In this document: positions 27,165-35,357 of the stretch, in pieces | Layout of the letters: every line of letters begins with the position of its first letter | Numbering within the stretch: the first letter of the stretch is position 1 | Source: Actinokineospora auranticolor | GTDB lineage: Bacteria > Actinomycetota > Actinomycetes > Mycobacteriales > Pseudonocardiaceae | DNA: 64,000 nt | Assembly: GCF_002934265.1 (NCBI RefSeq) | Contig: NZ_PTIX01000002.1 | Location: forward strand, 248,001-312,000 | Direction: 5' to 3' | The notes under the pieces: generated by a model | The model's database searches: none | Told to the model about the DNA's origin: nothing | Seen by the model: the letters and a program-made list of their open reading frames with translations, nothing else | Made by a program: the position numbers and the translations under genes

Positions 27165-28337
27165 TCAGCCCGGGAGGCCCGCGCCCACCTCAGCACGGCC
27201 GGTCCGACCGCGCACGGCCAGTATCGCGATGACCACCGCGGCCGCGAACCCCGCCAGCACGTACGCGTTGCCCAGCAGCCCGTCGCCCAGGGTCCACCGC
27301 AGCTCGCTCTTGGCGCCGCTGGGCACGATCGGGAACTGCCAGCCGGTGAACACCGCGACCAGGGCCGCCAACGCCCACCAGCGGGCGTGCGCGATCAGGT
27401 ACCCGGCGAGCGGGACGATCCACACCCAGTGGTGGGTCCACGACACCGGGCTCACCAGCAGCCCCGCGAACGCGCTCACCAGCAGCGCGCCGAGGTCGTC
27501 GCCCGCCCGGTGCAGGCGGTGCGTGAGCCAGGCCGCGGCGGCCAGCAGGACCAGGGCGGACACGCCGTAGAGGACCAGCGCGGCGCGGCCCTCACCGGTC
27601 AACCGCTGGAAGATCCCGTTGAGGGACTGGTTGCCGATCCAGGAGTTGGTGGCGGCGTCGTTGCCGTCGAACAGGGCCTCGGTCCAGAACCGGCCGGTGT
27701 CACCGGGCAGCAGGAGCGCGGCGACCAGGTTCAGGCAGGCGAACGCGGCCAGCGCGCGGGCCGCGTCGGCCCAGCGGCGGGTGAGCACCAGGTGCCCGAC
27801 GAAGATCAGCGGCGTCAGCTTGATGGCCGCAGCGGTGCCGATGAGCAGCCCGGCGCCCTTGCGCCCCCGCAGCAGCAGCACGTCCGCGGCGACCATCGTC
27901 ATCAGGATCACGTTCACCTGACCGAGGCCGATCGAGCGCCAGATCGGCTCCAGCAGCAGCGTCGCGGTCAGCAGCGCGCCGATCGGCCACGCGCCGCGGT
28001 ACCGCTCCGGCAGGCTCTCCCGCAGCACGAGCCCCAGCCCCAGCGCGGACAGCACGGCCAGCAGGCCCCAGCCGAGCTGCGACGGCAGCGCGGCCAGCGG
28101 CAGGAACAGCACCGCGGCGATCGGCGGGTAGGTGAACGGCAGCGCGGGCGCCCAGCTCTCGCCGGTGGTCAGCGGCGAGTAGAGCGAATCGCCGTGCAGC
28201 AGGGTCAACGCCCCCGCGCGGTAGACCGCGCTGTCGACACCGATCCCGTGGCCCGCTACCCAGGCCGCGACCGCCAAGCACGCGAAGACCAGCGCCATGA
28301 CGACCGCGGCGGGCGGCACCCGCCGCACAACCCCCAT
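27165..28337 (-). CDS. GT87-family (DUF2029) polyprenyl-phosphate mannosyltransferase
   Basis: A 390-residue integral membrane glycosyltransferase with about ten helices. The catalytic Asp is in the first loop (GIGVDSAVYRAG), followed by TYPPIAAVLFLPLAAL. This class uses polyprenyl-phosphate sugars on the outer side of the membrane (PimE and arabinan/mannan enzymes). It stops 20 bp before the FAD-oxidoreductase start, so it could be co-transcribed with it. The acceptor is unknown. Confidence 0.88.
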   Translation of the reverse strand: MGVVRRVPPAAVVMALVFACLAVAAWVAGHGIGVDSAVYRAGALTLLHGDSLYSPLTTGESWAPALPFTYPPIAAVLFLPLAALPSQLGWGLLAVLSALGLGLVLRESLPERYRGAWPIGALLTATLLLEPIWRSIGLGQVNVILMTMVAADVLLLRGRKGAGLLIGTAAAIKLTPLIFVGHLVLTRRWADAARALAAFACLNLVAALLLPGDTGRFWTEALFDGNDAATNSWIGNQSLNGIFQRLTGEGRAALVLYGVSALVLLAAAAWLTHRLHRAGDDLGALLVSAFAGLLVSPVSWTHHWVWIVPLAGYLIAHARWWALAALVAVFTGWQFPIVPSGAKSELRWTLGDGLLGNAYVLAGFAAAVVIAILAVRGRTGRAEVGAGLPG

Positions 28338-28360
28338 GTGGCCAGCCTAGTGGCGCGGGA

Positions 28361-29266
28361 TCAGCGGGCGGTCCGCAATCGGCGGATTCGGTCGGCCGTG
28401 GCCGGGTGGCTGGCGAGCATCCTGGCGCGCAGCGGCCTGCGGCCCCCGCGCTCGGCGGAGAGCCACGCGGAGAGCACGTCGACCAGCGCGGGCCCGTAGC
28501 CGAGACGGGCCGCGGTCGCGTCCGCCCGGTACTCCCCGAGCCTGCTCGACCAGGCCATCAACGGGTTGAGCAGCGGCATCAGCAGCAGCCACGGGTTGAG
28601 CACGACCAACCCGAACAGCAGGACCAGGGCCAGCAGCACCGAGGCCAGCACCCCGGAGGCGCTGCCGAAGCGCCCGAACACGTCACCGACCCACAGCACC
28701 GCCCGCACCGCCAGCCCGACCAGCAGGATCGACCCGCGCGCGGGCAGCTCGTACCACCAGGCCAGCAGCGACACCCGCGAGTGGCCGGACAGGTGGTGGC
28801 CCAGTTCGTGGGCCAGGATCGCCTCCAGGGCGCGGGGCGGCAGCTCCAGTGCGCGACCGGTCACCGCGACCGTGCGCCCGCCCGCGGCGAACGCGTTCAG
28901 CTCCCGCGACTGGTCCACCCACAGCGTGAACCGCGCCGGGTCGACACCCGCCGCCGCGCACACCTGCGCCCACAGCGGCGCCATCCGGTCGAGTTCGTGC
29001 CGGGTGGGGCGGCGCATGTCGAACATGGCCCGGGCCAGCGCCTGCTCCACGGAGGGCACGAAGGTCAGCGCGCCGGAGAGCAGCCAGACCACCAGCACCG
29101 CGCCCACCGCGACGTTGTTGCCCGGCCAGATCAGGGTGGCCACCACGGCGAGCACGACGAGGCTGCTGACCAGCGCCGGGAGGGCGAACAGCACCCCCAT
29201 CACCGCCGAGGCGTCCGGCCGCGTCCGGCGGGTCGGCCGACCGCTCGGGATCCACCGCTGCTCCAC
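28361..29266 (-). CDS. M48-family membrane zinc metalloprotease
   Basis: A 301-residue protein with N-terminal membrane helices, the zinc motif HELGH (ILAHELGHHLSGHS) and the third ligand region GEYRADATAARLG. A further hydrophobic pair lies between them, as in HtpX-type enzymes. I place the start at GTG 29266, which has a GGGGG ribosome site; ATG 29200 lacks one. It should degrade or process membrane proteins. It runs with the ThuA-like and GDPD genes upstream. Confidence 0.88.
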   Translation of the reverse strand: MEQRWIPSGRPTRRTRPDASAVMGVLFALPALVSSLVVLAVVATLIWPGNNVAVGAVLVVWLLSGALTFVPSVEQALARAMFDMRRPTRHELDRMAPLWAQVCAAAGVDPARFTLWVDQSRELNAFAAGGRTVAVTGRALELPPRALEAILAHELGHHLSGHSRVSLLAWWYELPARGSILLVGLAVRAVLWVGDVFGRFGSASGVLASVLLALVLLFGLVVLNPWLLLMPLLNPLMAWSSRLGEYRADATAARLGYGPALVDVLSAWLSAERGGRRPLRARMLASHPATADRIRRLRTAR

Positions 29267-29348
29267 CGCACCCCCAGGGAAGATCGACGTCCGGCCCAGA
29301 CTGGCCACCCGGTGCCCGGCTGTCCAGCGGGCGCCGCAAATCCGCTCG

Positions 29349-30206
29349 CTACCGGTGCTTGCGGGTGGGTTTGGCGTGGTTGACCAGGGTGGCCAGGAGG
29401 GTGACCAATCCGCTTTCGGGGCGGGCCAGTGAGCGCGGCGGACCGTCGCCGTCGGTGTCGCCGCTGTTGACCCAGTAGACGTGCCCGTCGCCGACGACCC
29501 GGCGGGTGACCAGCGGCACCTCGGGGTCGCCGTCCCAGCAGTAGAGGAAGTCGACGTCGCGGTGCCAGGTGCCGACCACGACCTCGTTGTCGCTGAGGTC
29601 GAGGGACTCGGGCAGGTCGGCCAGCAGGTCGGCGTACTCGCAGGCGCGCGGACCGGAGTCCACCCGGGTGTAGCGGATGGGGGCGTCGGACCGCTCGAAC
29701 TTGTCGAGGCTGCACCCGGCGAGCTTCTGCAGCCGCTCGTTGCGGCTGCGGCGCCAGATGACGTCGTGGCCCAGGACCAGGCAGCCGCCACCGCGCACGT
29801 AGTGGGCCAGGCGCTTCTGCAGCCGCTCGCGTTCGCGGGGGCGGGAGCTGAGCTGGGTGACGTCGGTGATGAGCAGCACGATCCCCGCGATGGGCCGGGA
29901 GAACGGCCACCGGGCGAGGTCGCCACCGTCGCGCACCACGGACACCTTGGTGCGCGTGCCCGCCTCGGTCATCTCGGCCTGCAGGCGCTTGGCCAGGGCG
30001 TTGCTGGTGTGGAGTTCGTCGTCGCAGTCGGTGTAGAGCAGGACGGTGTCGGCGCGCCAGAGCCTGCGGGTGCGGACCCGCCCGGCCCGGCCGCCGCGGA
30101 TGAGGCGGGTGTAGACGTCGAAGCCGAACACCCGGGCGATGAAGACGATGAAGACGGCAACGAGGTTGACCCCGACCTCGTCGACGTAATTGGCGAGTTC
30201 GGACAC
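29349..30206 (-). CDS. Membrane-anchored ThuA/glutamine-amidotransferase-like protein
   Basis: A 285-residue protein with one N-terminal helix (VNLVAVFIVFIARVFGF) and a cytoplasmic alpha/beta domain. Segments such as TVLLYTDCDDELHTSNALAKRL, GIVLLITDVTQL, YVRGGGCLVLGHDVIWRRSRNERLQKLAGC and HVYWVNSGDTDGDGPPRS resemble a ThuA-like class I amidotransferase fold, but no catalytic triad is clear. GTG at 30206 has a GGGGGAG site. The gene starts 7 bp after the GDPD stop, so they share a transcript. Function unknown. Confidence 0.7.
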   Translation of the reverse strand: MSELANYVDEVGVNLVAVFIVFIARVFGFDVYTRLIRGGRAGRVRTRRLWRADTVLLYTDCDDELHTSNALAKRLQAEMTEAGTRTKVSVVRDGGDLARWPFSRPIAGIVLLITDVTQLSSRPRERERLQKRLAHYVRGGGCLVLGHDVIWRRSRNERLQKLAGCSLDKFERSDAPIRYTRVDSGPRACEYADLLADLPESLDLSDNEVVVGTWHRDVDFLYCWDGDPEVPLVTRRVVGDGHVYWVNSGDTDGDGPPRSLARPESGLVTLLATLVNHAKPTRKHR

Positions 30207-30213
30207 GCTCCCC

Positions 30214-30966
30214 CTAGGGCTGGATGTGTTCGAAGATCGGCGCCGCCCGCTGCGCCCGCGCGACGGCCAGGTGTTCGGGTGTGCGCACCGTCCACACCAA
30301 CAGCGGCACCCGCAGCACCCACCGCCAGAACGCGACAACGGGATTGGGCAACGCCCCGACCTCGTAGGCCAGGAAATCGGGCCGGGAAACCGCGTTGAGC
30401 ACCATGCCGCGCAACAAAACCCGGCGCGACCACGGCATCCGCTCCCCCCGGAACGACCCGGACAACTGCCCCCGCACCACAGCCGGGGCATGCGTCTTCA
30501 GCCACAGCACGATACGTGGATCGAAGGACTGGACGGCCACCTCACCGCCGTACCGACCGATTTCCGCCACAACGCCTGCCCCGATCCGCCCCACCGGATT
30601 CCCCGCCTTCACCTCCACCAAGACGGGGACCCGCCCAGCCACCAACTCGAAAACCTCCCGCAACAACGGAACCCGCTCCCCAGTCCCCCCCAACCGCAAC
30701 TCCGCGAGCTCCCCCACCCCAACATCCCGAACGACCACATCCCGCCCCGTCATCCGCAACGCGTTGGCGTCGTGGAAGACGACCACCTGCCCATCCCCGG
30801 TCAGGTGCACATCCAGCTCGATCGCGTATCCCTTGGCCGCAGCCGCCTCGAACGCGGCCAAGCTGTTCTCCGGTACCCCGTCGCCGTGCAGTCCTCGGTG
30901 CGCGACCACACCGGATGTCAACCACTGACCTCGCACCCCGACCTCCAACCACGTCGAGAAGACCAC
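30214..30966 (-). CDS. Glycerophosphodiester phosphodiesterase family protein
   Basis: A 250-residue TIM-barrel enzyme that hydrolyses glycerophosphodiesters to glycerol-3-phosphate. AHRGLHGDGVPENSLAAFEAA carries the catalytic His, Arg and Glu, IELDVHLTGDG the metal Glu/Asp, and VFHDANALRMTG the second His. It has no signal peptide, so it should be cytoplasmic. Codon third positions are G-rich and C-poor, unlike most genes here (see the strand-skew finding). Confidence 0.9.
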   Translation of the reverse strand: MVFSTWLEVGVRGQWLTSGVVAHRGLHGDGVPENSLAAFEAAAAKGYAIELDVHLTGDGQVVVFHDANALRMTGRDVVVRDVGVGELAELRLGGTGERVPLLREVFELVAGRVPVLVEVKAGNPVGRIGAGVVAEIGRYGGEVAVQSFDPRIVLWLKTHAPAVVRGQLSGSFRGERMPWSRRVLLRGMVLNAVSRPDFLAYEVGALPNPVVAFWRWVLRVPLLVWTVRTPEHLAVARAQRAAPIFEHIQP

Positions 30967-31015
30967 CTGGTCTCCGTCTTACCCCCGTCACCCTGACCGA
31001 GGAACGGAACCCCGC

Positions 31016-31798
31016 ATGTCCCTCTCCCACGACACCTACGCCAACGAGATCCTGGCCCAAACCAAGGCCCTGACCGCAACCATCGCCGACGCCGACCTCA
31101 CCACCCCGGTCCCTTCCTGCCCAGGCTGGACCCTCAACCACCTGCTCCGCCACATCGGCCACGGCCACCGCTGGGCCGCCGAGATCATCGACACCCGCGC
31201 CACCACCCCACCCCCCGACACCGCCCTACGCGACCTGACCCACCACACCAACGAAACCCCGGATTCCCTCACCCCCTGGCTACAAGAAGGCGCCACCCTC
31301 CTCTCCACCGCCCTCACAACCACCCCCACCGCCCAGATCTGGACTCCCCTGGTCCCCATCAGTTCCCCCGCCGACGCCCTGTTCTTCTACGCCCGCCGCT
31401 TCACCCACGAAACCCTCATCCACCGCGCAGACGCCACCCTCGCCCTAGGCAAGCACTTCACCGCCGCCCCCGAAGTAACCCAAGACGCCCTGGAGGAATG
31501 GCTGGTCCTAACCACCCTCCCCCAACTCTTCACCATCCACCCCGAACGCAAAGCACTCCTAGCCCCCAACCGCACCCTCCACTTGCAAACCCCCACCACC
31601 ACCTACGAAATCAACTTCACCGGCCCCACCCTCACCCACACCACCAACCCCACAACAAGCACCCCCACAGCCACCATCACGGCCCCCGCCCTCGACCTGC
31701 TCCTCCACCTCTACCAACGCTCCACCACCACCTCCGTCACCCAATCCGGCGACCAAACCTTCCTAACAACCTGGAAAACCCACTCCACCTTCGGCTAA
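31016..31798 (+). CDS. Maleylpyruvate-isomerase N-terminal (DinB-like) family protein
   Basis: A 260-residue protein in the mycothiol-dependent DinB-like superfamily. The N-terminal helix bundle has PVPSCPGWTLNHLLRHIGHGHRWAAEI and the second His pair is in RRFTHETLIHRADATLA. The C-terminal domain (after about 175) resembles the MDMPI C-terminal region. Thr is extremely frequent because codons in this stretch are C-rich and G-poor. ATG at 31016 has GAGGAACGGAAC upstream. Substrate unknown. Confidence 0.85.
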   Translation: MSLSHDTYANEILAQTKALTATIADADLTTPVPSCPGWTLNHLLRHIGHGHRWAAEIIDTRATTPPPDTALRDLTHHTNETPDSLTPWLQEGATLLSTALTTTPTAQIWTPLVPISSPADALFFYARRFTHETLIHRADATLALGKHFTAAPEVTQDALEEWLVLTTLPQLFTIHPERKALLAPNRTLHLQTPTTTYEINFTGPTLTHTTNPTTSTPTATITAPALDLLLHLYQRSTTTSVTQSGDQTFLTTWKTHSTFG

Positions 31799-31844
31799 CC
31801 CCACCCCACCAAACCCATCTCTCCACCACTCACAAAAAACAACA

Positions 31845-31873
31845 AGGCGGGTGCTCAACACAAGCACCCGCCT
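31845..31873 (+). terminator. Hairpin terminator after the MDMPI-like gene
   Basis: AGGCGGGTGCT (31845-31855) pairs perfectly with AGCACCCGCCT (31863-31873) around a seven-base loop. It lies 46 bp past the stop and is preceded by an A-rich stretch (CAAAAAACAACA). Confidence 0.8.
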
Positions 31874-32140
31874 ACCTACCAACGGTTTACGCTCCCCACG
31901 AACATGATCTGCGACGTATGGCGCGAATCGTGCCGTGGGCGCCCAGGGCCAGGGTGCCCCCAGTACCAGTCAGGTCGGCCACCTACCAACACTCGCCGGC
32001 CTGGCGGGCCCATTTCCGTCGATGGTGCGCCCGGGCGGTCGGCGAACGCAGAGGCCCGCTCTGAGGCAGGCGAACGCGCAAGCACCGTCGAAGAAGCCCC
32101 CGGGGAGCTGCTTCCACTGCGCTGCCGTACGGCAAGGTCA

Positions 32141-32340
32141 GACCTGCTGAGGTCTTACTCAAACCTTGCCCCACCCGACGCAACCACTACCGGGGTCCGG
32201 GGTCGCACCCCATAAAGAACAACAGGCGATCGACCGTGGACCTGCCAGGGCCTTACTCAAGCCCGGTCCCACCCAACGCAACCATGGTCGGGGGTTCGGG
32301 GGCTCGCCCCCGAGCGGGGTTTGGGGGTTGCACCCCCAAT
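32141..32340. repeat. Two tandem copies of the tRNA-flank repeat
   Basis: Two related blocks start at 32141 and 32239 (98 bp apart). Both contain GACCTGCxxxGxxCTTACTCAA, then CCCACCCxACGCAACCA, then a G-rich hairpin. The second block carries the longer hairpin part (32286-32338), which matches the element after tRNA-Arg at 56672-56723 when read in the tRNA direction. The 597 bp between 31798 and the tRNA otherwise shows no supportable gene. Confidence 0.65.
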
Positions 32341-32360
32341 GTGATCGCGGAACGCAAATG

Positions 32361-32379
32361 GTCCGCGCCCTTCGCGGAC
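32361..32379 (-). terminator. Hairpin just downstream of tRNA-Ala
   Basis: GTCCGCG (32361-32367) pairs with CGCGGAC (32373-32379) around CCCTT. It starts 17 nt after the tRNA 3' end on the tRNA strand. It probably marks the end of the tRNA transcript or a processing hairpin. Confidence 0.6.
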
Positions 32380-32395
32380 ACGGACCACCTATGCG

Positions 32396-32468
32396 TGGAG
32401 CTGAGGGGAATCGAACCCCTGACCTTCTCGATGCGAACGAGACGCGCTACCAACTGCGCTACAGCCCC
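32396..32468 (-). tRNA. tRNA-Ala (anticodon CGC)
   Basis: A 73-nt cloverleaf on the minus strand. The 7-bp acceptor pairs GGGGCTG with CAGCTCC and contains the G3-U70 pair that identifies tRNA-Ala. The anticodon loop is TTCGCAT (anticodon CGC) and the T arm is AGGGG-TTCGATT-CCCCT. The discriminator is A; CCA is not encoded. Confidence 0.97.
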
Positions 32469-32526
32469 TTGGTTGTTGCTCGGAGAGCTTAGCAGTGCCC
32501 TCCGAGTGGGCTGCAAACCGGGGTCC

Positions 32527-33234
32527 TCATTCGCCGACCGCCCGGCGGTAGGTCGGGGCCGTGGGTTCGCCGAGTTCGTCGAACCAGGGGTCTTCGTCGT
32601 CGAGTTCCACGACGACGGCGCCCGGGTGGACGACCCGTGCGGGCATGGTGGTGACGCGCTCGCGGCGCTGGTGGGCCTCGTCCTCGTCCTCCACCGGGCG
32701 GGCGTGGGAGCGACGGGGGGCGGCGTTGTAGCGGGCGACGCGGCGTTCGCGGATCTCCTCTTCTATCCGCACCTGGCGGCGCAGGTAGGTCAGGTAGGCG
32801 ACCAGGGTCACGTCGACGATGCCGTGCACCCACCACAGCAGGGGCATCACCAGGCCCGCCGCCACGCCGGTGGCGACGGCGGCGACGATCATCAGCAGCA
32901 CGATCCGCTGGCGGAAGGCGTACTTGGTGCGGGCGGCGTGGGCCGCGGCCTCGGGGTCGAAGCCGCCGCGGCCGGGGCGGTAGCGCCGGGGGGCGTCCGT
33001 CTCCGGCTCTTCCTCGACGCCGGAGTCCACACCGTCGGTTTCGCGCACGGCGAACTCCTCCCGGACGTGCTCCGGCTCCTCGTCGGCGTCGGGAGCGCTA
33101 CCGCTGCGGACCACGCGGGCGGCGAGGGCGGAGTCGGCCGTCTTGGCGATCTCCTGCCGCTTGCGCACGACCATCGGAACGAGGACGACGAGCCAGGCCA
33201 CCACCAGCCCGACCACGATCAACGAGCTCGGCAT
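32527..33234 (-). CDS. glpR: SepX/GlpR-type divisome membrane protein
   Basis: A 235-residue protein with an N-terminal membrane helix (SSLIVVGLVVAWLVVLVPMVV), an acidic cytoplasmic linker, two central helices (IVLLMIVAAVATGVAAGL and LLWWVHGIVDVTLVAYLTYL) and a basic/acidic C-terminal tail with RRSHARPVEDEDEAHQRRE. This matches the actinobacterial protein called SepX in Streptomyces and GlpR in corynebacteria, the membrane receptor of the gephyrin-like protein Glp that binds FtsZ. The glp gene lies two genes upstream on the same strand, which supports the call. Confidence 0.85.
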   Translation of the reverse strand: MPSSLIVVGLVVAWLVVLVPMVVRKRQEIAKTADSALAARVVRSGSAPDADEEPEHVREEFAVRETDGVDSGVEEEPETDAPRRYRPGRGGFDPEAAAHAARTKYAFRQRIVLLMIVAAVATGVAAGLVMPLLWWVHGIVDVTLVAYLTYLRRQVRIEEEIRERRVARYNAAPRRSHARPVEDEDEAHQRRERVTTMPARVVHPGAVVVELDDEDPWFDELGEPTAPTYRRAVGE

Positions 33235-33412
33235 GTCCCGTCACCTCCCCCTGCTCCGACTCCCTCGACGTGCTTCGTTCGCCACGTTAGTCACAACAGT
33301 CACACCAGTGGCGGAGGCGCGCCGACTCAGGCCACCCGTTCGGGTAGTTCGCTTGTGGACCTTTCCCCGTAACGGGGGTGATCAAACTTCACTTCGGCAA
33401 AACGTGAACGCC

Positions 33413-34066
33413 TTACACCAAGCTGGCTTTCCCACCCGCCACGAGCCGGTTCACCAGCCCGGTTGGAATGTCCTCTGTGGTCAGGGCGAGGCACAGGTGG
33501 TCGCGCCAGCCCCCCGCCACGTCGAGGTAGCGGCGGAACAGGCCCTCCTGGCGGAACCCCAGCTTGCCCAGCACCGCCAGGCTGGCCGCGTTCTCGGGCC
33601 GCACGGTCGCCTCGACGCGGTGCAGCCCGGCGTCCACGAAGCAGTGGTCCACGGCCAACGCGGTGGCCGCCGTGGCCACCCCGCCGCCCGCCGCGTCGGC
33701 GGCCACCCAGTAGCCGACCCACGCCGAGCACAGCGAGCCGCGCACCACGTTCCCGACCGTCACCTGCCCCACCAGCCGCCCGTCCAGGGTGATCACGAAC
33801 GGCAGCGTGGCCCCGCGCCGGGCCAGCGCGCGCAGCGTGGACCACTGGCCGAGCCAGGCCGACGGGGAGTTGCGCTCGCCCCACGCGCCGGGCGCGGCGG
33901 GTTCCCAGTTCTCCAGGTACGCGCGGTCGCGCAGCCGGACGCGGCTCCACGCGCGCGCGTCGAACAGCCGGGGTACACGCAGTTCCACCACGCCCGCGGG
34001 CACCGCCAGCGGCCCGAGCCGGGTGGGCCAACCGGGATGCCGCCCAGCGGGTCGCGGTGTGCTCAC
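33413..34066 (-). CDS. RimJ/RimL-type GNAT N-acetyltransferase
   Basis: A 217-residue acetyltransferase. The GNAT core runs from VELRVPRLFDARAW to FRRYLDVAGGWRDHLCLALT. The acetyl-CoA loop region is GYWVAADAAGGGVATAATALAVDHCF, with the family pattern HRVEATVRPENAASLAVLGKLGFRQEG. It likely acetylates a protein N-terminus or an amino metabolite. It starts 3 bp after the glp stop, so it belongs to the galU-glp-glpR set. Confidence 0.9.
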   Translation of the reverse strand: MSTPRPAGRHPGWPTRLGPLAVPAGVVELRVPRLFDARAWSRVRLRDRAYLENWEPAAPGAWGERNSPSAWLGQWSTLRALARRGATLPFVITLDGRLVGQVTVGNVVRGSLCSAWVGYWVAADAAGGGVATAATALAVDHCFVDAGLHRVEATVRPENAASLAVLGKLGFRQEGLFRRYLDVAGGWRDHLCLALTTEDIPTGLVNRLVAGGKASLV

Positions 34067-34069
34067 GGC

Positions 34070-35293
34070 CTAGCCGCGCTGCGCGAGGAAACTGACCCGC
34101 ACCTGCTCGCCGACCGAGACGTCGGTGGTCTCCTCGTCGATGAGCAGCAGGCAGTTGGCCTCGGCCAGCGACGCCAGCAGGTGCGAGCCGGACATCCCCA
34201 GCGGCTGCACCAGGTACTCGCCGTTGTGCTCGTCGCGCAGCAGCTGGCCGCGCAGGAAACCGCGGCGGGCCTTGGTGGAGCTGATCGGCGACAGCAGCCG
34301 CGCGTTGACCACCCGCCGGTGCGGGTTGCGCTTGCCCTGGGCGGCCCGGATGAGCGGGCGCACCATGACCTCGAAGACCACCAGCGCGCTCATCGGGTTG
34401 CTGGGCAGCAGGAACGTGGGCACCGCGTCGGGGCCGAGCCTGCCGAAGCCCTGCACCGAACCGGGGTGCATGGCGACCCGGGTGAGGTCGAGGTCGCCGA
34501 GGTCGCCGATGGCCGAGCGGACCTCCTGCGACAGCTCGCCGCCGACCCCGCCCGAGATCACCAGGACCTCCGAGAGCAGCAGCCTGCTCTCCACGATCTC
34601 GCGCAGCCTGCGGGTGTCGGTGGCGACGATCCCGACCCGGCTGACCTCGGCGCCCGCGTCGCGCGCGGCGGCGGCGAGCGCGTAGGAGTTCACGTCGTAG
34701 ATCTGGCCCTCGCCGGGCGTGCGGTCGATGTCGACCAGCTCGTCGCCGATGGAGATCACCGAGACCCGGGGCCGCGGGTAGACCAGCACCTTGGACCGGC
34801 CGACGGCGGCGAGCAGGCCGACCTGGGCGGACCCGATGACGGAGCCGCGGCGCACGGCCACGTCACCGGTCTGCACGTCCTCGCCGGTGCGGCGCACGTA
34901 GCCCGCCGACGGCACGGGCTGGTTGACCGTGACCCGCGCGTGGTGCCCGTCGGTGAACCCGAGGGGCACCACGGCGTCGGCCAGGGTGGGCAGGGGCGCG
35001 CCGGTGGCCACGCGCACCGCCTGCCCCGGCTGGAGCCTGCGGGGTTGGCGGGAGCCGGAGGCGATCTCGCCGACCACCGGGAGCACGACCGGCTCCACCC
35101 CGGCGGCCTGGGTGTCGACGCTGCGCACCGCGTAGCCGTCGACCGCGGCCTGGTCGAACCCCGGCAGCGCGCGCTCGGCCACCACCTCCTCGGCGCAGAG
35201 CAGGCCCTGCGCCTCGGCGATGGCCACGCGCACCGGGGCAGGCCGGACCGCGGCCGCCAGTGCCCTGGCGAGTTGCTCGTCGACTGACCTCAT
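34070..35293 (-). CDS. glp: Gephyrin-like MoeA family protein (Glp)
   Basis: A 407-residue MoeA/gephyrin-fold protein with domains III-I (LPGFDQAAVDGYAVRS; RRTGEDVQTGD), the molybdopterin-binding domain (VSVISIGDELVD through SGGVGGELSQEVRSA, about 180-320) and domain IV. In molybdenum-inserting MoeA the loop reads SGGVSxGxxD; here it is SGGVGGELSQE, which lacks the catalytic Asp. Corynebacterial Glp of this group links FtsZ to the membrane receptor GlpR. With glpR nearby, a cell-division role is more likely than cofactor synthesis. The start is ATG at 35293; an in-frame extension to 35470 is rejected. Confidence 0.87.
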   Translation of the reverse strand: MRSVDEQLARALAAAVRPAPVRVAIAEAQGLLCAEEVVAERALPGFDQAAVDGYAVRSVDTQAAGVEPVVLPVVGEIASGSRQPRRLQPGQAVRVATGAPLPTLADAVVPLGFTDGHHARVTVNQPVPSAGYVRRTGEDVQTGDVAVRRGSVIGSAQVGLLAAVGRSKVLVYPRPRVSVISIGDELVDIDRTPGEGQIYDVNSYALAAAARDAGAEVSRVGIVATDTRRLREIVESRLLLSEVLVISGGVGGELSQEVRSAIGDLGDLDLTRVAMHPGSVQGFGRLGPDAVPTFLLPSNPMSALVVFEVMVRPLIRAAQGKRNPHRRVVNARLLSPISSTKARRGFLRGQLLRDEHNGEYLVQPLGMSGSHLLASLAEANCLLLIDEETTDVSVGEQVRVSFLAQRG

Positions 35294-35357
35294 CCGCCTG
35301 TCCTCTTGTCCCGCGCCCGCTGTCCCGGCGCCTGTTGTCCCTGTGCCTCGCGCGCGC

